Assembly (NCBI GenBank): GCA_013420905.1 | Contig: JAAXNY010000009.1 | Span: 1,178,001 to 1,242,000, forward strand | Direction: 5' to 3' | From: Collybia mongolica | Lineage: Eukaryota > Basidiomycota > Agaricomycetes > Agaricales > Clitocybaceae | DNA length: 64,000 nt | Shown: piece after piece, positions 12,003 through 25,691 of the stretch | Layout of the letters: each line of letters opens with the position of its first letter | Numbering within the stretch: the stretch's first letter is position 1 | Notes under the pieces: generated by a model | What the model saw: the letters and a program-made list of their open reading frames with translations, nothing else | The model's database searches: none | Told to the model about the DNA's origin: nothing | Made by a program: the position numbers and the translations under genes

Positions 12003-15000
12003 ATGACTGTCACCCTTTTCAGTGCATTCCTACTTCCCACTATAATTATGGCAATGCAATCAACATTCTCTGCCACAAGCCCCCAGTGGGAACTTGAATT
12101 GAGCAGATCCTGGGACGTGAGTAACACCGCGATGGCTGTCGTCGAGTTGATCAACATGAAAGTCACGCCAAAAAGGTTCTTGGACCATTTCCAATCCATG
12201 CTCGGGAACAGCAATATCTTTCTCCGTCATTTCCTATTAACTGTAAACATATTATCTTATTCCTGCTTGCGTTGCACACTCGACCAATACTTGAGCTGCA
12301 GTATCGGTGCCCATCGACCTGAACAGATCCTGGCCGTCGTCCTATGCTGATGGTGGAAGAGTGAAATGGACTACAATGCGCTCCTGTGCAAATGGAAATC
12401 TCGAGGTAGCTTTTCCGAACATCAGGAATGTGAAGTCACGAAGCCCCGTTCAACCCTTTATTTATCATGTACTCAACAGGTGGAAATCTTTACGATCCAC
12501 CGAAGGATGGGCAGCACTGCAACACCATGCAGTTCTGCACACAACCTTAACAGTATATCCGCCTAAAGGTCCAGGTTTTGTAGAAATCCCCCACCTCCTT
12601 GTCAACCTAGTGCAAGGCTCGTATATCACGATCCTTCCTGCGGACTCTGTGAAACGCACGCAATGCTTACCCGAATGGCATGCAGGAAACATATATAACC
12701 TCGAACGTTCCCTTCCACGAGCAGTCAATCTTCCTAGCTCCCCATCTTTAACCTATCCTACAACATACGATGTAATAGTCAGCGGAGACTACGAGGTGCA
12801 AGTGGCGGACCATATGTCCCAGACACTGTGCTGATTCCCTCTAAAGATCAGATTATTTGGAGATCCCAACATCGAGGGGAGCGACACTCCGGTGCAACGC
12901 ATTCGCCTGACCATCGAGCTCGAAACCCCCACCATCGTACCTGTTCTTGAGCCATCACAAGATGTGTTGTGTGATTTTGTAGATGGTTGGGCCTTTGGGA
13001 ATGCTTTGGGTGTTGGAATTCGCTCCATTTCTCAATGGTGGACTGTCGAGAGCGTCTCTACAGTCAATACCAAGGTTAACCATCATACTTCACCACCTGT
13101 AACATATCTCACTCGTTCTCTCAACGTAGGGAATCAATTTAACTCTTCAACACAAGAGCCGTCTTGCACCAACTCAAACCCGGATAATACCCATTATGTT
13201 ATCCCAGGACCAACCTTACTACCATCCTGAAATAGCCATAGAGCTGACATTGACATCGGAGGGCGGGACGACAGTCATCTCTTCTCTCCTCACAGTCCAA
13301 CATCTCAGAACGTGGACAGCTTCTGCCTATGATGCTATCAAAGCGACGTACTTCTTTGGAAACTCCATGCCCACTGCTTTCAAGGTTGTTCCGCCCATTT
13401 ACAAACCACTGAATTCCACTGTCCCTATTTTAGCCTTGCGTAAGTAACGTCATTCTTGGTTCACCTATGTACACCTTTCAACCCACGCCCTAGACGGCGC
13501 TGGGGTCGATATCATTGACATGTCATTCTGGACCGACTCTCTTGCAAGAAATAAACACAGCTGGATTATCATTCCCACAGGCAGAACATCATGGGTATGG
13601 CGCTATCGTTACTAATTAGTCACAGCTACAAGTTGCTTTAGGGACTAGATTGGCATGGTCCTAGCGCCATGGATGCATGGAGTACCATAGATTCACTTTT
13701 TCACATCTTGGTTCAGAGAGATAGCTGGAAGACGTGGAAAATAGCCAAGAACTCGAAAGCCGTGATCATAGGACATTCTAATGGCGGCCAAGGAGCATGG
13801 TACCTAGCTTCACGCTATCCTGACAGGACAGTTGGTGGTGCGCACACCGATAAAATCCAAGAGGTTGTACGCGAGCGTTGCTGATGCAAATTCCGATCAG
13901 TCATTCCCGCAGCAGGGTATATCAAATCCCAGGCTTATGTCCCTTTGACTATGTCAAGGTACAAAGTTGGAAATTTATATTTAGCCTGTCTGACTCATCT
14001 CGTGCGCAAGGTCTGCTCATTTTATTGACCCTGCCCTACGGGCCATTCTAGAGTCATCTCTTACCCCTGATGACAACGACCTATACCTCTCAAATTTGGT
14101 AGATACGCCGATATTGGCAATACATGGGTATGAGGCCTTCGCCTAGTCCTGATACCATTGCGAATAACCTCTTACAGAGGCAATGACGAGAATGTACCTG
14201 TGTGGCACACCCGGGAGGCATCTGGAATCATTCAGACGTATTCGAAGGATGCGGATTTGGTGTAAATTTCCTTCCGGTATGATCATCGGCGGGGACAGCG
14301 CTCACCTACTCTTGTCTATAGGCTTCGTGAGGATCCACAACAGGGCCATTGGTACCCTACGGTCCTCAACAATATACAAGTTGATGAATTCTTGGACCGA
14401 ATTTCAGATAGCTCTCACCGCCGGAAGTCGAAGCACTTCACCGTCACAGCACTAGTACCTCAAGAAGGGGGTTCCCTTCATGGTTGGATGATAAACAGCC
14501 TTGTCATTCCGGGACGGTAAGTCGAAAATAGGGCTCTGTTTTTTTTTAAAAGTCTCAAGGGTACGTCCAGGCTGGGCCGATTGCATATCACTGACAACGA
14601 GACTGGGGTTATTCGTGTCATTACCTCGAACATCCATGCCTTCTCGGTTGATGTCCGACTGAATGACTGCGCGTCATTCCAAGTCGATAGTTCTTTGATA
14701 TCCTTCCCAGTCACCTCCGATAGTATCTTGCATTTCGAAGCCACTGAAACGAAGACTTGGCAGGTAGTGATTTGTCTCATCTTTCACCCCTTACTTAAGA
14801 TTACCCTTCAAGGTCATGCAACACCAGGGTAACCAAGATAGTCAACCACCCTGTCGGTTGCAACATATCCTATCATCTTCCGGGCCTCTTGTCTTTATAA
14901 TTCCAGACCTGAGACCATCACAGGAACTAACGCTAGCTTCCCGTGTTGTTCACGACCTCCAGGTATACCATAGGCTAGACGCAGAGATTTTTTCGGAATC

Positions 15001-15541
15001 AGAGGCATCCTTTCTTTTGGAAGGAACGTCATGGCTCGATCGTAATATTGTATTGATCGGTTCCCCTTCTTCAGACCTCGCTTCGGACATCATGAAGAAG
15101 CAAATGACTCCCTTTGAAATAAAGGATTCCCATCTGGCACTCAATGGCCGAACTCTGGGCGAAACAGATACAGGTACATTTGGGGGTAACCCACCTCGAT
15201 TTGTGGTCACTAACGTTGCCGGTTATCAGCTGCATTATTCCTCCATCCACATCCAGCTCCTACGGCTGATACGTATATGCTATTTATATTGTCCACTAGT
15301 CATGACCCCCACGCACTCGAAAGGGCTGCCAGGTTATTTCCCATCCGGACTGGCGTTGTCGGGACAAGCTGGCTACTTGTTGGTGGACATTCCGAATCTA
15401 TTGGGACCGCTGGAATTACGGGTGCAGGGTAAGCCAAATTTTACGATACAGAGCATACCCCTCACACGTGAGTTTGTACGGATCAACAGTATTTGGGGTC
15501 GGGGCTGGACTTTCAATCAGGCCTCATCATGGTTATGTTAA
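12003..15541 (+). CDS. Secreted alpha/beta hydrolase, prolyl-oligopeptidase (S9)-like
   Basis: Fifteen exons join to 921 residues. The N-terminus (MTVTLFSAFLLPTIIMAMQS) looks like a signal peptide, so the enzyme is probably secreted. A long beta-rich N-terminal domain precedes the hydrolase core. The core shows HGAGVD (oxyanion region), nucleophile elbow GHSNGGQGAW with Ser, an acid candidate in the DTPILAIHGGNDENVP segment, and the catalytic His in DPQQGHWYP. The order Ser-Asp-His is that of S9 peptidases. The protein ends GRGWTFNQASSWLC. The substrate is unknown; peptide or ester cleavage is possible. Four introns end in AAG (12175, 12846, 14010, 14812). Exon phases sum to 2766 nt with no stop. 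Divergent from TMA7. Confidence 0.85.
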
Positions 15542-15635
15542 TGCGAGCGATTTTGACGTATTATCGAACGGTGTTCATGCGCAGATTGAATTGTAGAATA
15601 AGGAGATCTATTTAACAGGATTTTGGATGGATGAA

Positions 15636-15924
15636 TAGGGTGTTTCACAGTAAGCTTTTTTTTCAGCTTTTTTCGGTTCAACTTTCCCTCCAACTTTGGG
15701 AAGAGTTGAAACAAAGATTGGACAGAAAGTTGGACTCGACTAAATAAAAAGTGAAAAAATTGTGGGTCGATGTACGACTTATTCTCCAACTTTTCCAAGT
15801 TTTTTCTTGCCTCCCCGGTGCAACAGCGGACAAAAAAGTTACCTTTTCTCATAAAAGTTGAAGCGGGGTTGAGCCAAAAAAATGTAAAAAAAAGGTGAAA
15901 AAGAGCTTACTATGAAATACCCTA
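15636..15924. mobile_element. MITE-like element with terminal inverted repeats and TA target duplication
   Basis: About 289 bp, flanked by TA on both sides (15636-15637 and 15923-15924). The left end is GGGTGTTTCACAGTAAGCT (15638-15656). The reverse complement of the right end (15904-15922) differs from it at two of 19 positions. Inward of this, T-rich and A-rich arms continue the inverted symmetry. There is no coding capacity beyond a spurious antisense frame. This is the architecture of a non-autonomous DNA transposon (MITE), and TA duplication fits the Tc1/mariner group. It sits between convergent genes. Confidence 0.75.
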
Positions 15925-16309
15925 GTGCCTCAATTCACTTGACCCTTTCCACATTCTGGATGATTTTAGTCATTTGATATCCGAAGCTGATACCACCAAG
16001 TGTGGTGGGGAGTAAGTAACCTTAAGTTTTATTATGGCATAGGAAACAGATGGAATTGTTAACAGGAGAAGCGGGCAAGGTGACATGAGACTGGACTTGG
16101 AAACACAAACGTTGGGAATATTTAACATGGTGGTGAGCATCCTTGTTGTTATCTGAATCATTGTCGAGATCCAAACAGAGTTCAAGTCTTACTTTTCAAC
16201 ACTTGAAAAGCGGTGAAATGTTGTTACAATACAGTATGTAATGAGGAAGAAGCCCAGATAAAACGTGACAGATATATGCGAAAGATAGCAACGATAGTAC
16301 GACAAAAAT
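15925..16309. other. Intergenic between MITE and NOT1 3' end
   Basis: No gene or clear repeat is visible. It presumably holds the 3' UTR of NOT1. Confidence 0.5.
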
Positions 16310-19300
16310 CTACGGTAGGGGGTAAATAGTTCTGGCCACCTGCCATGTCCATTGATTCAGCAGAAGCCAGAGATCAGTCATTAACGTTTAACACTTACAC
16401 GTTCAAGTAGTATCGTGACCTCGGGAGCGACGCGAATGAAGTCTTTGCTCCAAAAATCGTATTTGGGGTTACGCAGGAGTTCGATGAAAGTCATCAACGC
16501 CCCCCATGGATGTGGACGATGGACAATGAAGCGTTCCAGCAGAGTCTTGGTCATTACTTCTCGGAAACGGTCATCCTTGACTTCCATGAAAAGATGAAGG
16601 AGCAGGGAGCTGAACCAGTGGGTATGCGCATTGGGGTACCGCAGGTGTAGCCCGATAGAAACGAGGAGGTGGTGTTGCCCTGGAAAAAGCAAGGTCAGAG
16701 TTGTCCTGGAAAACTTAGTGCAGTTGTCGATTACCTTCAACGTCAAGGTTGGTTGCGAGATATTGCAAAGCCACTACGCCAGGGTCACTGGAGATGAAAA
16801 GCGATGATCCACTTCGAGCCTTGGCTTGAGCAACTGACGAAACTCCAATGTACATGACAAGTGAGTTGATTAACGAGATATTGTATACTTCCACCGTATT
16901 TTCGGTCGATCCCGGGAGCTTTAATCGTTCCTTCAAAGATGGAAGGAAAGAAGGAGTACCGCGGTTAAGAAGATACTGGTCCAGGTACCCACGCAAGTCA
17001 CCGTTCTTCAGACCAGATGAGAAATCCGACAGAATGGGAGGGATAGGCCCCATTTCTGGAATTGAATCGAACTTCAGGTTTCGGAGATGAGGGTCTGGAA
17101 GGACGATGGCGGGGGGGAATGCACTGAGGATAATGTTGCGGAGTTGGATACAGCTTGGCGGGATGGCGTCACATAGGGTGAAGTAGTACTCGCTCAGGAA
17201 CTCGGGGAAGTCGTGGAGGAGAACCAAAATCAATCGGAGGGCCCCACGATACAGGTCACGGGCTGCAGACTGAATGTCGTCATCCCTCAAGAATGGGGTT
17301 AGGAATTTGAACAGAGACAACAGCAATTTGTGGAAGGCAGACCATCCCTGAATGTTTTGAATGTTACTAAGAGATGAAAAGTGAAAATATGGAAAAAATA
17401 GACCTCGCGATTTTCAGACAGCAACAACTTTGGCATGAAAAGCCTGTGAGAGATTAGGCACATCCAGGAGAATGCGAATCCTGGGAAGTACGTAGGTTGC
17501 AAAGAACTGAACGTATCACTAATCAAGTGTTAGACTTGGTTGGGGTAGGATGTTGTGAAAACACACCTGATGGCAATCAACAACTGGAAGTAAACCGGCC
17601 CTAGGTGGGTTTCGATGCCATGAAGGTCGTTGATGAGACTCGAAAAGAACCTGAAGAACGGCTTTTGTTGAAATGCTGGTCCTTGTTCTTCGTGCAAATT
17701 GGCTAAAACTAAAACAAAGATTGAGAGGATCTTCGTCAAGTAATGGACTTTTGCTTGGTCATTGTTGACTCCAGATGCATCACCGTGATATTTTATGATA
17801 TAGACAACGAGGCGTGACATCGCATCCAAAGCTTGGAATGCGTAATCATAATCACCGGCGGCGATACACTTGATGTAGCTGTTGACACTGGATTCTGCAC
17901 ACACACGGAAGAAAAATGATGATACGTCTTCTACTCTCAAGATCCCTTGAGTCGTGAGTCGTGTGATGAACGGCACGAAGCTTTTCTCGGGGGAATGTGA
18001 TCGTTGAAAGATCGTCACCCACTGTTGAAACCATATGAACAACTTCTCGCGAAGTTGTTCAGTTTCGGGTTTGACAGATGGTTGTCGAAGGACGTCCGGG
18101 GTGACTGGGGCCGACGGACGTCGAATTCCTCTAAGGTCATCAAGGAGTCTATTCACCCTGTGTTCATGGTGACACAGATCAGATGTATGAAAGAGTCAAA
18201 TGAGGATAGACTGACTCATCGTTGGCTTTGTTAGCCTGTGAGAGTTGCCCTAGAATTTCTATCGAGTAGGCAAATTGACTCTGCGAAGCGACAGGTTGAT
18301 CGCTCGACAAACATTCCCGAATCAAGCCCGCCGCAAAATTGAGCAGACTAGGGCGAGGGTCGGTGAACAGGACTTTCGCAAGTTGTTGATCCTGCAAGGC
18401 CGTGTTGATAAGGCCACTACGTAACAGGGTAACGGTGACTGCAATGTTATATTTTCGCTGGAATCAAAATAGAGTTAATCTGTCTTCACTCAACTCGGGC
18501 AAGCTCACCTCATCTTCGGCGTACAAGAGCCATGTTATAGCTTCCTTAGCAACATCTTCGAATGAGTGACATAACTGATCCAACAGTGCCACATAAACTT
18601 CTCGACCGAGCTGCGAGGGGGTTTTGTACAAGAGCTGCACAATTTTCTGCGACATCATGAGTGGTGTGCGTTGACGCTCAGCGGCCTCATTTGCAAGATA
18701 CAGGATCTGTCGCACTAGGTGGCGAATATCGTGATTCGATGGTAGTGCAGCGAGTGATTGAACAGGAAGTTGGTTCATGATAGCCTCCAAGTCCCGAGTG
18801 AGTATCTATGTAGTGATTTAATGAATTTTCTGATTTGGCCTGAAAACGCAGAGTTACATACAGTGAACCGGTCCATTGCTTCCTGATGGGTGTGGAAACC
18901 TGTCCCCTCGGGGGCCGGTGAAGGGGAATACAGGGCTGGAGCCGTGGAAAAGGACATTGTTGAGCTTGGTCGGCTGGTAATTCTTCGCTTGGGATCTGTG
19001 CCTAAGCTTCTCGTTAGAAAGGGCACCGAAAAATCCTGAGTCCGTGGTTCACCAAAATCTTCATAAACTGCAATCTGATGTTGTTGGAGCCCCGTGTGTT
19101 TGATTCGCAGGGGGTCTGGGAGGTTTGCAGAAAAGTTCGACATCGGAGCTGATGGATCCCAAAAGTTTTGGCCATTGCGAAGCTGGAGGCCGAATTAGGG
19201 AATCCTACTCTCATTTTTGGTATAGTTGGCGCACCTCACGGTGACGTCGTCGGACGTCGTATGAACCTGCGAAACCTTCATCAACATCCAATACAGCTCT

Positions 19301-22300
19301 TTCCATTGCAGCTTTCTCGATGGAAGCACATGCAACATCCAGATTATCTTGTACTAAGAGTAGGACAACCTGCTCTGGAATCTGTGAACGCGGTGTGAGA
19401 GACTTCGAAACAAGTAAAAGTAGGCTGACCTCGTTAAAACCATGATCGACTAGAAATTGACGAAGGTGTGTTGCCAGATTGCTCTTCAGTGGTTCCTTAC
19501 ATGTCACCAGAGCCAAGCTTCCTGCAAGCTTTTTCGCCATCAAATGACCGGCATTCCGAAGTTTCTCCTCATTCGGTTCAGTCGCGAAGTCCTTCGCGAC
19601 CAGCTCTCTTGTTGATATCCCAGCAATGGTGACAGAGCGCTCTACAACAGGAAGAATAATCTGCGGGAATGTTAGCATTTGCTGATTTCGAACAAATATG
19701 TTTACCTCTCGGACTGCCCGATCGACAGCCAACTGTACTGCTCGTTTAAATGCATGGTTGGAATTCAACGGAGCAAGTTGGGGATTCACATGCAGATGCT
19801 GAGCGAGGGCTAAAAGAATGGCTTCAATTTGGGCTCCCACAACTCGCTGCGAATCCGAAGGGCTTGAAGGACCGATGGGTAGGATTTGGGTATCGCCGTG
19901 GCCCGATTGATCGCCGCTGATAGGAATGGAATTCATGTCCAGGACGTAGTCCGGTAGACCTGAGTCGGCAAGGGGCCGGGTCCTCAGCACCGTCGTTGCC
20001 TCGACACCATCTAAATCGATGTCAAGGGCTTTGCAAAGAACTTCAATTTCGAACTTGAGATTCAACTTCAATTCCGCGAAGTGGTAGAGTTCTGCTAGCA
20101 GGCTGATGACGGCCATGAGCCACGGATTCGGTGGCTTAAAAACTTTCGACCTAACACAAGGCTCAAGTGCCTTGCATACGAATGGAATTGCGACGATAAG
20201 GCGCCCACTATCGTAGCCTTCAAGAAGGAGATCCTTGAATGAAAGGTTCTTGTGCTTGATTGGTCGCTCTCGAGCGAGTGTGAGAGTCCCTAGCCAAGCT
20301 CCGACATTTTTCAAGGTGTTGCGTTCTGACCCTGATTGCATGGACCGTTCGGAATTCAACATTGCGGCAGCCTTCACAAAAGTTTCTTGTAATACAAGTT
20401 TCGATAACCGTTGGCGGTCCATTGCATCCAGGAATCGAAGATAAAGGCCGTGATTATTAGGCTCAGTGCTGATTCGCTGGTCAACCAAATAATTTGCAAA
20501 CCAACGAGCATAGTCGTCCTCAAATTGATCTCGCATCTCCGCGACTTTGGTATCGAAGTTACTGGGCGCAAGGTTATTGACAATGAAAAGAATCTTATCC
20601 GAAAGCTCCTCCGGTGGAGATTCAAGTTTTTCCTCGATCGGGTCGGGTTGTATTGCGGAGAACACGGGTATAGGGTCAGAGGCAGAGCCACCCGGGAAAT
20701 TTTGATCATTATTGTCGTCAACAGCTAACGCACGCTGTATGTTAGCAACTAGGTCAGGGCGCGCCTCAGCAAGTTGAGGTATTCCAAGTAGTGCTGCACA
20801 GAGTGGTTTCCATTCTGAAAGCCTGGATTCAAACTGGCTCAGTGCTTGGAGTCCGAATTTGAAGAGGTTGGTTTCCGGGGCGCAGTTCAGGGCATCTAAA
20901 ATGTAACGGATGGCGATTCCGAGTGGGATGTAATCGATGAGCTCGTGCTGAATTAAGGAACCAAACAGGTATCCTGTCATAGCGAGTTCCCGAGCGGGGT
21001 AGTATGATTGAAAGAATTTGTATTCGTCGAAAAGGAAGTGGAGCATGCATGAGAACACTTCATGATCACGAGCATTCGTGGATTCTTTATGTTGCTGCAG
21101 CATAGCGATGACTTCGTCGATCGAGGTGTTTTCGTCATACATCTGCTTATATATACCATCGACTTCAGTTTCAATCTCCGTTGAGTAATTAACAACGGTA
21201 AAACCGGGTTCAATGTCTGAGCCGGGAGTAAGGCTCATGAGGCGAGGATGGATTTGGAGACAGGCATTGCGAACTTCGAGGCAGAATTGAACATCGCCTT
21301 CGTTCATCGATGTAGAGCTGCGAAGAAACAGCGATGAGAAATGTCCAAAACAATATTGACCATTAGCAACCAACCTATTCCGGAGAACCCGAAGAATGAT
21401 AGTGATCGTATTGGGGCTAAGAGACATCGTCCGGTTTTCCTGAGCTGGATCCGACATTCTTGATGTCTTTTCAGTTTCCATTTTTTGTTGCAGGAAGACG
21501 ATAATAGAATGGAGGAATTCGCCACCATGGCTGGCCACGTTATCTGCGAGCCATTTGTCTAAATTAAGATATTCTCGCCGGGAGGCGAGGGCTGCAACGT
21601 CGAGAGCAAAGACGAAGGGGCGAACTTCGAGGAGGGATTCAAGTATCTAAAGACCTGTCAATCACCTGAATCAGATAGAACAGAAATACAAAGACACAGA
21701 CTTTGAGATCTTGGGCAACATCCAGGATTCGGGTTATGTTAAGGGGGTTTTCTTCGTAGAAGTCACGGAACGCGTTGGTGAGGTATGTCGGTTCGATTTG
21801 CCATATTCTCATGAATACAAGTTGGTGGTTAGGATGACCAGCCAAAAACATGGCGAGAAGTTTGCGGGAGTATTCCAGGCGTATCTCATTCCAGACTGGT
21901 TCCTATTTACAGGTATGAGTCCATTCGCCTGTGGAAGGAGAATCAATCGACAAACCGGGACTTGCAGTAAACCCATGTGGACCAGTTCAGCACTAATTTT
22001 GATTGCCTTGTCGAGCATCTCCCTCACACACGTTCGTATTTCAACTGACTGAGAGTCGGCAAGCCGAACCAACACGTCAAACAACTCCAGGGAATTCCAT
22101 GTATGGCCCTGAACATTAGCAGCAAGTGATTTGATGGTTGGACTGGCAATCGAGACGTCATCCACTGTGACGATCCGTTGGCCTGGCAGTTGAACAAAGT
22201 TGAAGGTGTCCGCAGGTAGAGAGAGCAATGCGTCGAGCAGGCGAAGCTGGTATAGCGGATTACTCCAAGACCCCCAAAACCCCGTGACCGCGTGAGGCTC

Positions 22301-23518
22301 TACTTCACGAGGAGAGTTAAGCAAAATTGCAATTAACATTTTCAACGTCGCGGTATCAACGCCATGTCGGTCGGGTCGGTCAAAAGATTTGATGACACTG
22401 GGCCAGTCAAGATTCACATTCTGAAAAAGACTTGATCAAGGGAATTAGCCCATCGTACAAGTACGCCACTTACGAAACTGCTTAACGCCCGAACAAGAGC
22501 ACCGACGTCGCACATAATCTTCCCTTCTGCAGCCTGCCGGCTCAACACGGACATGGTCTCAACAACTTGGTTATCGCGAGGAGGATTCGTATCAGTGATA
22601 CCATATCTGGCAAGGAGCGACCTGACTACATCAGCATCGTTCGTAATTTCTGGGCCGAGGTGAAGGAGGAGGTCCACAAGGGACGTATTAGGTAGGAGGC
22701 TGCAGGGACCTTATGTTAGTATCTGACCCAGCAGGTATGTGCGTGTTGATGGCATACCTTAGATTCGGCAGGATACGATGGAGGATAGGTGCAACTGTGT
22801 CTTTCCCATACTTGGTTTGTACAGTCGTGATAAGTACCTTAACCTGAGTAGCATCGAGGACCGGTGACTCGGCTGGAGGGTCTGAGAGGAGATTGGACAT
22901 GAGTTTTGTGATTTGGCTGGGAGATAAATCCGCGTTGTCAAAAGATGGATTATGGCCGAGGGCCACGACAGCGTTTTCGAATTCGAGGCGAATGATGTTT
23001 ATTGCTTGGTTGGCGAGTTCTTTACGGGTTTGGATAGATATGATGGAGGACGCAAGAACGAGGCGCTCGAGCGAGCGAAGCCCTATACGATCCGCAAATC
23101 GTACAAGATCAAACTGCCTAAAGATGTCACCTTCTCCTTTGTCTATCCCGTCGCGAAAGCGGTCGGCCAGAAATGGGTCGCGAGCAAGTCGCTGTGTTTC
23201 TTGAACCAGGAGACGGAAAGTCAAGGAGGTCGAAGAGTCGAACGCAGAGGGTGGGGCAGCAGAGGCTAGCCGAGCCTGAGAGTGGACAATGAGGCGTCGT
23301 ATGAAGTGCAGATATGTGTCTATTCCATGCTGCTCCGAGAGCTACGCGGGGGACAATTATCAGAAGATGGAAAAAGGATCCCTAAAAAGAGAAGGGAGAC
23401 GTACAGAGCGTATTTCCACCTGATTTCTTTCGAAATTATCCTCCGTCAGAGTCGAGAGCAAGAAAACAATCTGAGCCTTGACGATGGTGTGGATGTTTGT
23501 GGTCGGCGGGTTGTCCAT
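16310..23518 (-). CDS. NOT1: NOT1, scaffold of the CCR4-NOT complex
   Basis: NOT1 is the central scaffold of the CCR4-NOT deadenylase complex, acting in mRNA decay and transcription control. Sixteen exons join in frame to 2132 residues, the usual size. Boundaries: 23518-23405, 23341-22758, 22699-22474, 22420-21956, 21902-21702, 21646-19707 region (last base 19706), 19660-19430, 19381-19235, 19182-18862, 18805-18509, 18457-18216, 18157-17567, 17518-17404, 17347-16735, 16679-16399 and 16339-16310. Recognisable parts are the N-terminal helical repeats, the central MIF4G-like and CAF40-binding regions (KSNLATHLRQFL, REVNIF intron position, SVTIAGISTRELV) and the C-terminal superfamily-homology domain (HPWGALMTFIELLRNPKYDFW, FIRVAPE). 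Introns 6 and 7 are multiples of three with no stop, so unspliced RNA would still read through. Confidence 0.95.
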
Positions 23519-23752
23519 ATGGGACGACCTGGATGGGGTCACCGAGCGCCGGGTAACGCTCCCAGGTCCTGTCGCCGTTTTGAACGATTTTATGGAGGGT
23601 AGATGGGGTGAAGAAAGATGAAGTGTGCCTCCGACACAGATTCGACGACCAAAGTAGTCCACAGGCAGTCCCAAGTGGCAGCGTGTTCGGTTCGAGCGCC
23701 GCTCAAATGTTCACACTCCGATAACAACTCAACCACCTTGTATATTTAACCA

Positions 23753-25691
23753 CTATCCACGGTACAATCGAGATAGTGCAAAAGTCGACATGAACAACAC
23801 CCCTACAAATACATAAAACACTCGCCCCTCCTTCAGGCTATCGCCACCTGATAGCAGATTTCGTAGGGGAAGGAAAACCAGCCCAACCACAAAGTTGACA
23901 ATCCCTGTTGCGTTCGTCGGTTAGTCTGCGAAGACCTTTCAGAGATCAATGCAAACATACAATTGAGTGATAGTGCCACGGAAGATAAGGCTGACACCGC
24001 CTGTCAGAAAATATGTAAGGTCAAAGCGGCGGGGCATCGAGACTGAGCCACCTACGTGCCCTGGAGAAACTTCCGGTATCATGACAAATGGAATGGGTCC
24101 GAGGCCAACCGCAAAGGACCTGTAATATTCATGTTATCAGTGTCAAAAAGCAGAAGAGTTTCAAACGTCATTTCTATACATCACAAAGGTCAATATCGCT
24201 ATGCTCGATAATGCGACAAGTCCCATATTAAGCCCCAAACCGACAGCAGTAAGAGAAACCAAAGCGCCAATGGTCGATATCGTCAAGAGTTGTCGTCGCC
24301 CCATTCGCTGTCCGATGGTATTAGCTTCCACTATCACGTATAGTAAAGTCACAGACCTCGATGAGAATAATGGGTGGGAACGTCATAAGGACATTGACCA
24401 CCGTGATTCCCAATGATACATACGGTCCAAAGTCTGGAAGAGACTTGGAGAGGATTGCATTGCTATAGTAGAGAACTAGGAAAAGTCAGACCAGACTATG
24501 CACTGAATTTCATTCCAAGGCTGATGATCACCTGCATTGATACCTAGCTCTCTGTAAATATCGCGACCTCAATTACAAACAAAAGAGACTCTACCAGATA
24601 GTTGCTGCGACGCCATTGCTAAGCATATAATCGCAAGGGGCGTCCGCAGCTCTCGAGCAGCAAGCAGTTGAGGTACTGTGATAACAGCAACGTCCCCTCG
24701 AGCTTCCAACTGGTCAAGAAGAGGATCATTTTCCACCGTGCCAGTGAATTCTGGGATGACACATCAGCATCGACATCATACCACTTCTTAGGCATGAGAA
24801 ATACCATCCTGGGGAACCGCACCCCACAGTCTCACTGCAGCTCGTCTCTTCTCATCTGTCCTGAGTTGGCTTCCGAGCCAAGAAGGGGACTCGACCACAA
24901 ACACGCTCAATAGAAATTGAACGGCGGATAACGCAAATGAGAAAACGAGGACAAGACGCCATTCCGTAGGAGTGGCAAGGCGTAGGCCCATAGCCTGGGT
25001 GATCATGATTCCGAGGACAATCCCCAGCTGAGTTAATACACCTAAAAAGAATTACATATCTAGATGAAGAACGCGGTGAACACGTATTGTGGGGGCTCAC
25101 CTACGTTCCCACTGATCTTAGAAGGTGCAATTTCGGCAAGGAATATAGGGCCAACGCAAAGACCGACACCGGAGCCAATTCCAACAAGAAATCTACAGTA
25201 TGTGAGTTCGACATAGATAAACTTTCAGATTTACTACCTTCCAAAGCACAGCAAGCCGTTCGAGCCGCTCATACCCATTATGCCAGCTCCGAGGGAAATC
25301 AGCAATGCACTAGATCGAGTAGCCCCTTTACGCCCCCAACGATCCATCACCAAGTTTGCAAGCAAGCTACCGAGGAGACCACCAACAGTAAATATGGCGG
25401 TGACCACGGAGAACGCGAAGTCAGACATAGGAATACAAGTCGGTAGACCATAATGAACAGCACTAGGTGATTTGTTCTTGCAGGTGAGAACGGCCTGTAT
25501 TTGATTCAGGACAGATATGTGATAGCCGTACTACAAATGGCAGACGAAAGGTGAAGTTGAGAAGAAATTAATCAAAGATACGGAATTTCAAATGCATGCA
25601 CCTGGAATGCTATGATGAGAATCCAGAGGCATACAGCCCATCCATAGTTTGTAAATGACTGGCCATTGGCAATTTTTCTTTGATTTGGCAT
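23753..25691 (-). CDS. Sugar transporter, major facilitator superfamily (SLC2/GLUT type)
   Basis: Eleven exons (25691-25602, 25530-25238, 25192-25101, 25041-24805, 24750-24595, 24543-24532, 24475-24357, 24307-24180, 24119-24056, 24000-23961, 23904-23753) give 430 residues with about twelve hydrophobic segments. Family signatures are MDRWGRKG after helix 2, ESPSWL, QLSGINAVLYYSNAIL in helix 7, ERMGRRQL between helices 8 and 9, and PEVSP after helix 10. A facilitated or proton-coupled hexose carrier of the plasma or vacuole membrane is likely; the exact substrate is not readable. It is somewhat short for the family because both termini are brief. Exon 6 is only 12 nt and encodes GINA of the helix 7 motif. 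The start is the first Met after an upstream in-frame stop. Confidence 0.9.

Noticed and set aside
15538..15852. Antisense ORF of 104 codons after the hydrolase gene
   Set aside because: It lies mainly inside the MITE-like element, is Lys/Phe/Leu-biased by A/T runs and shows no splice joins or family resemblance.
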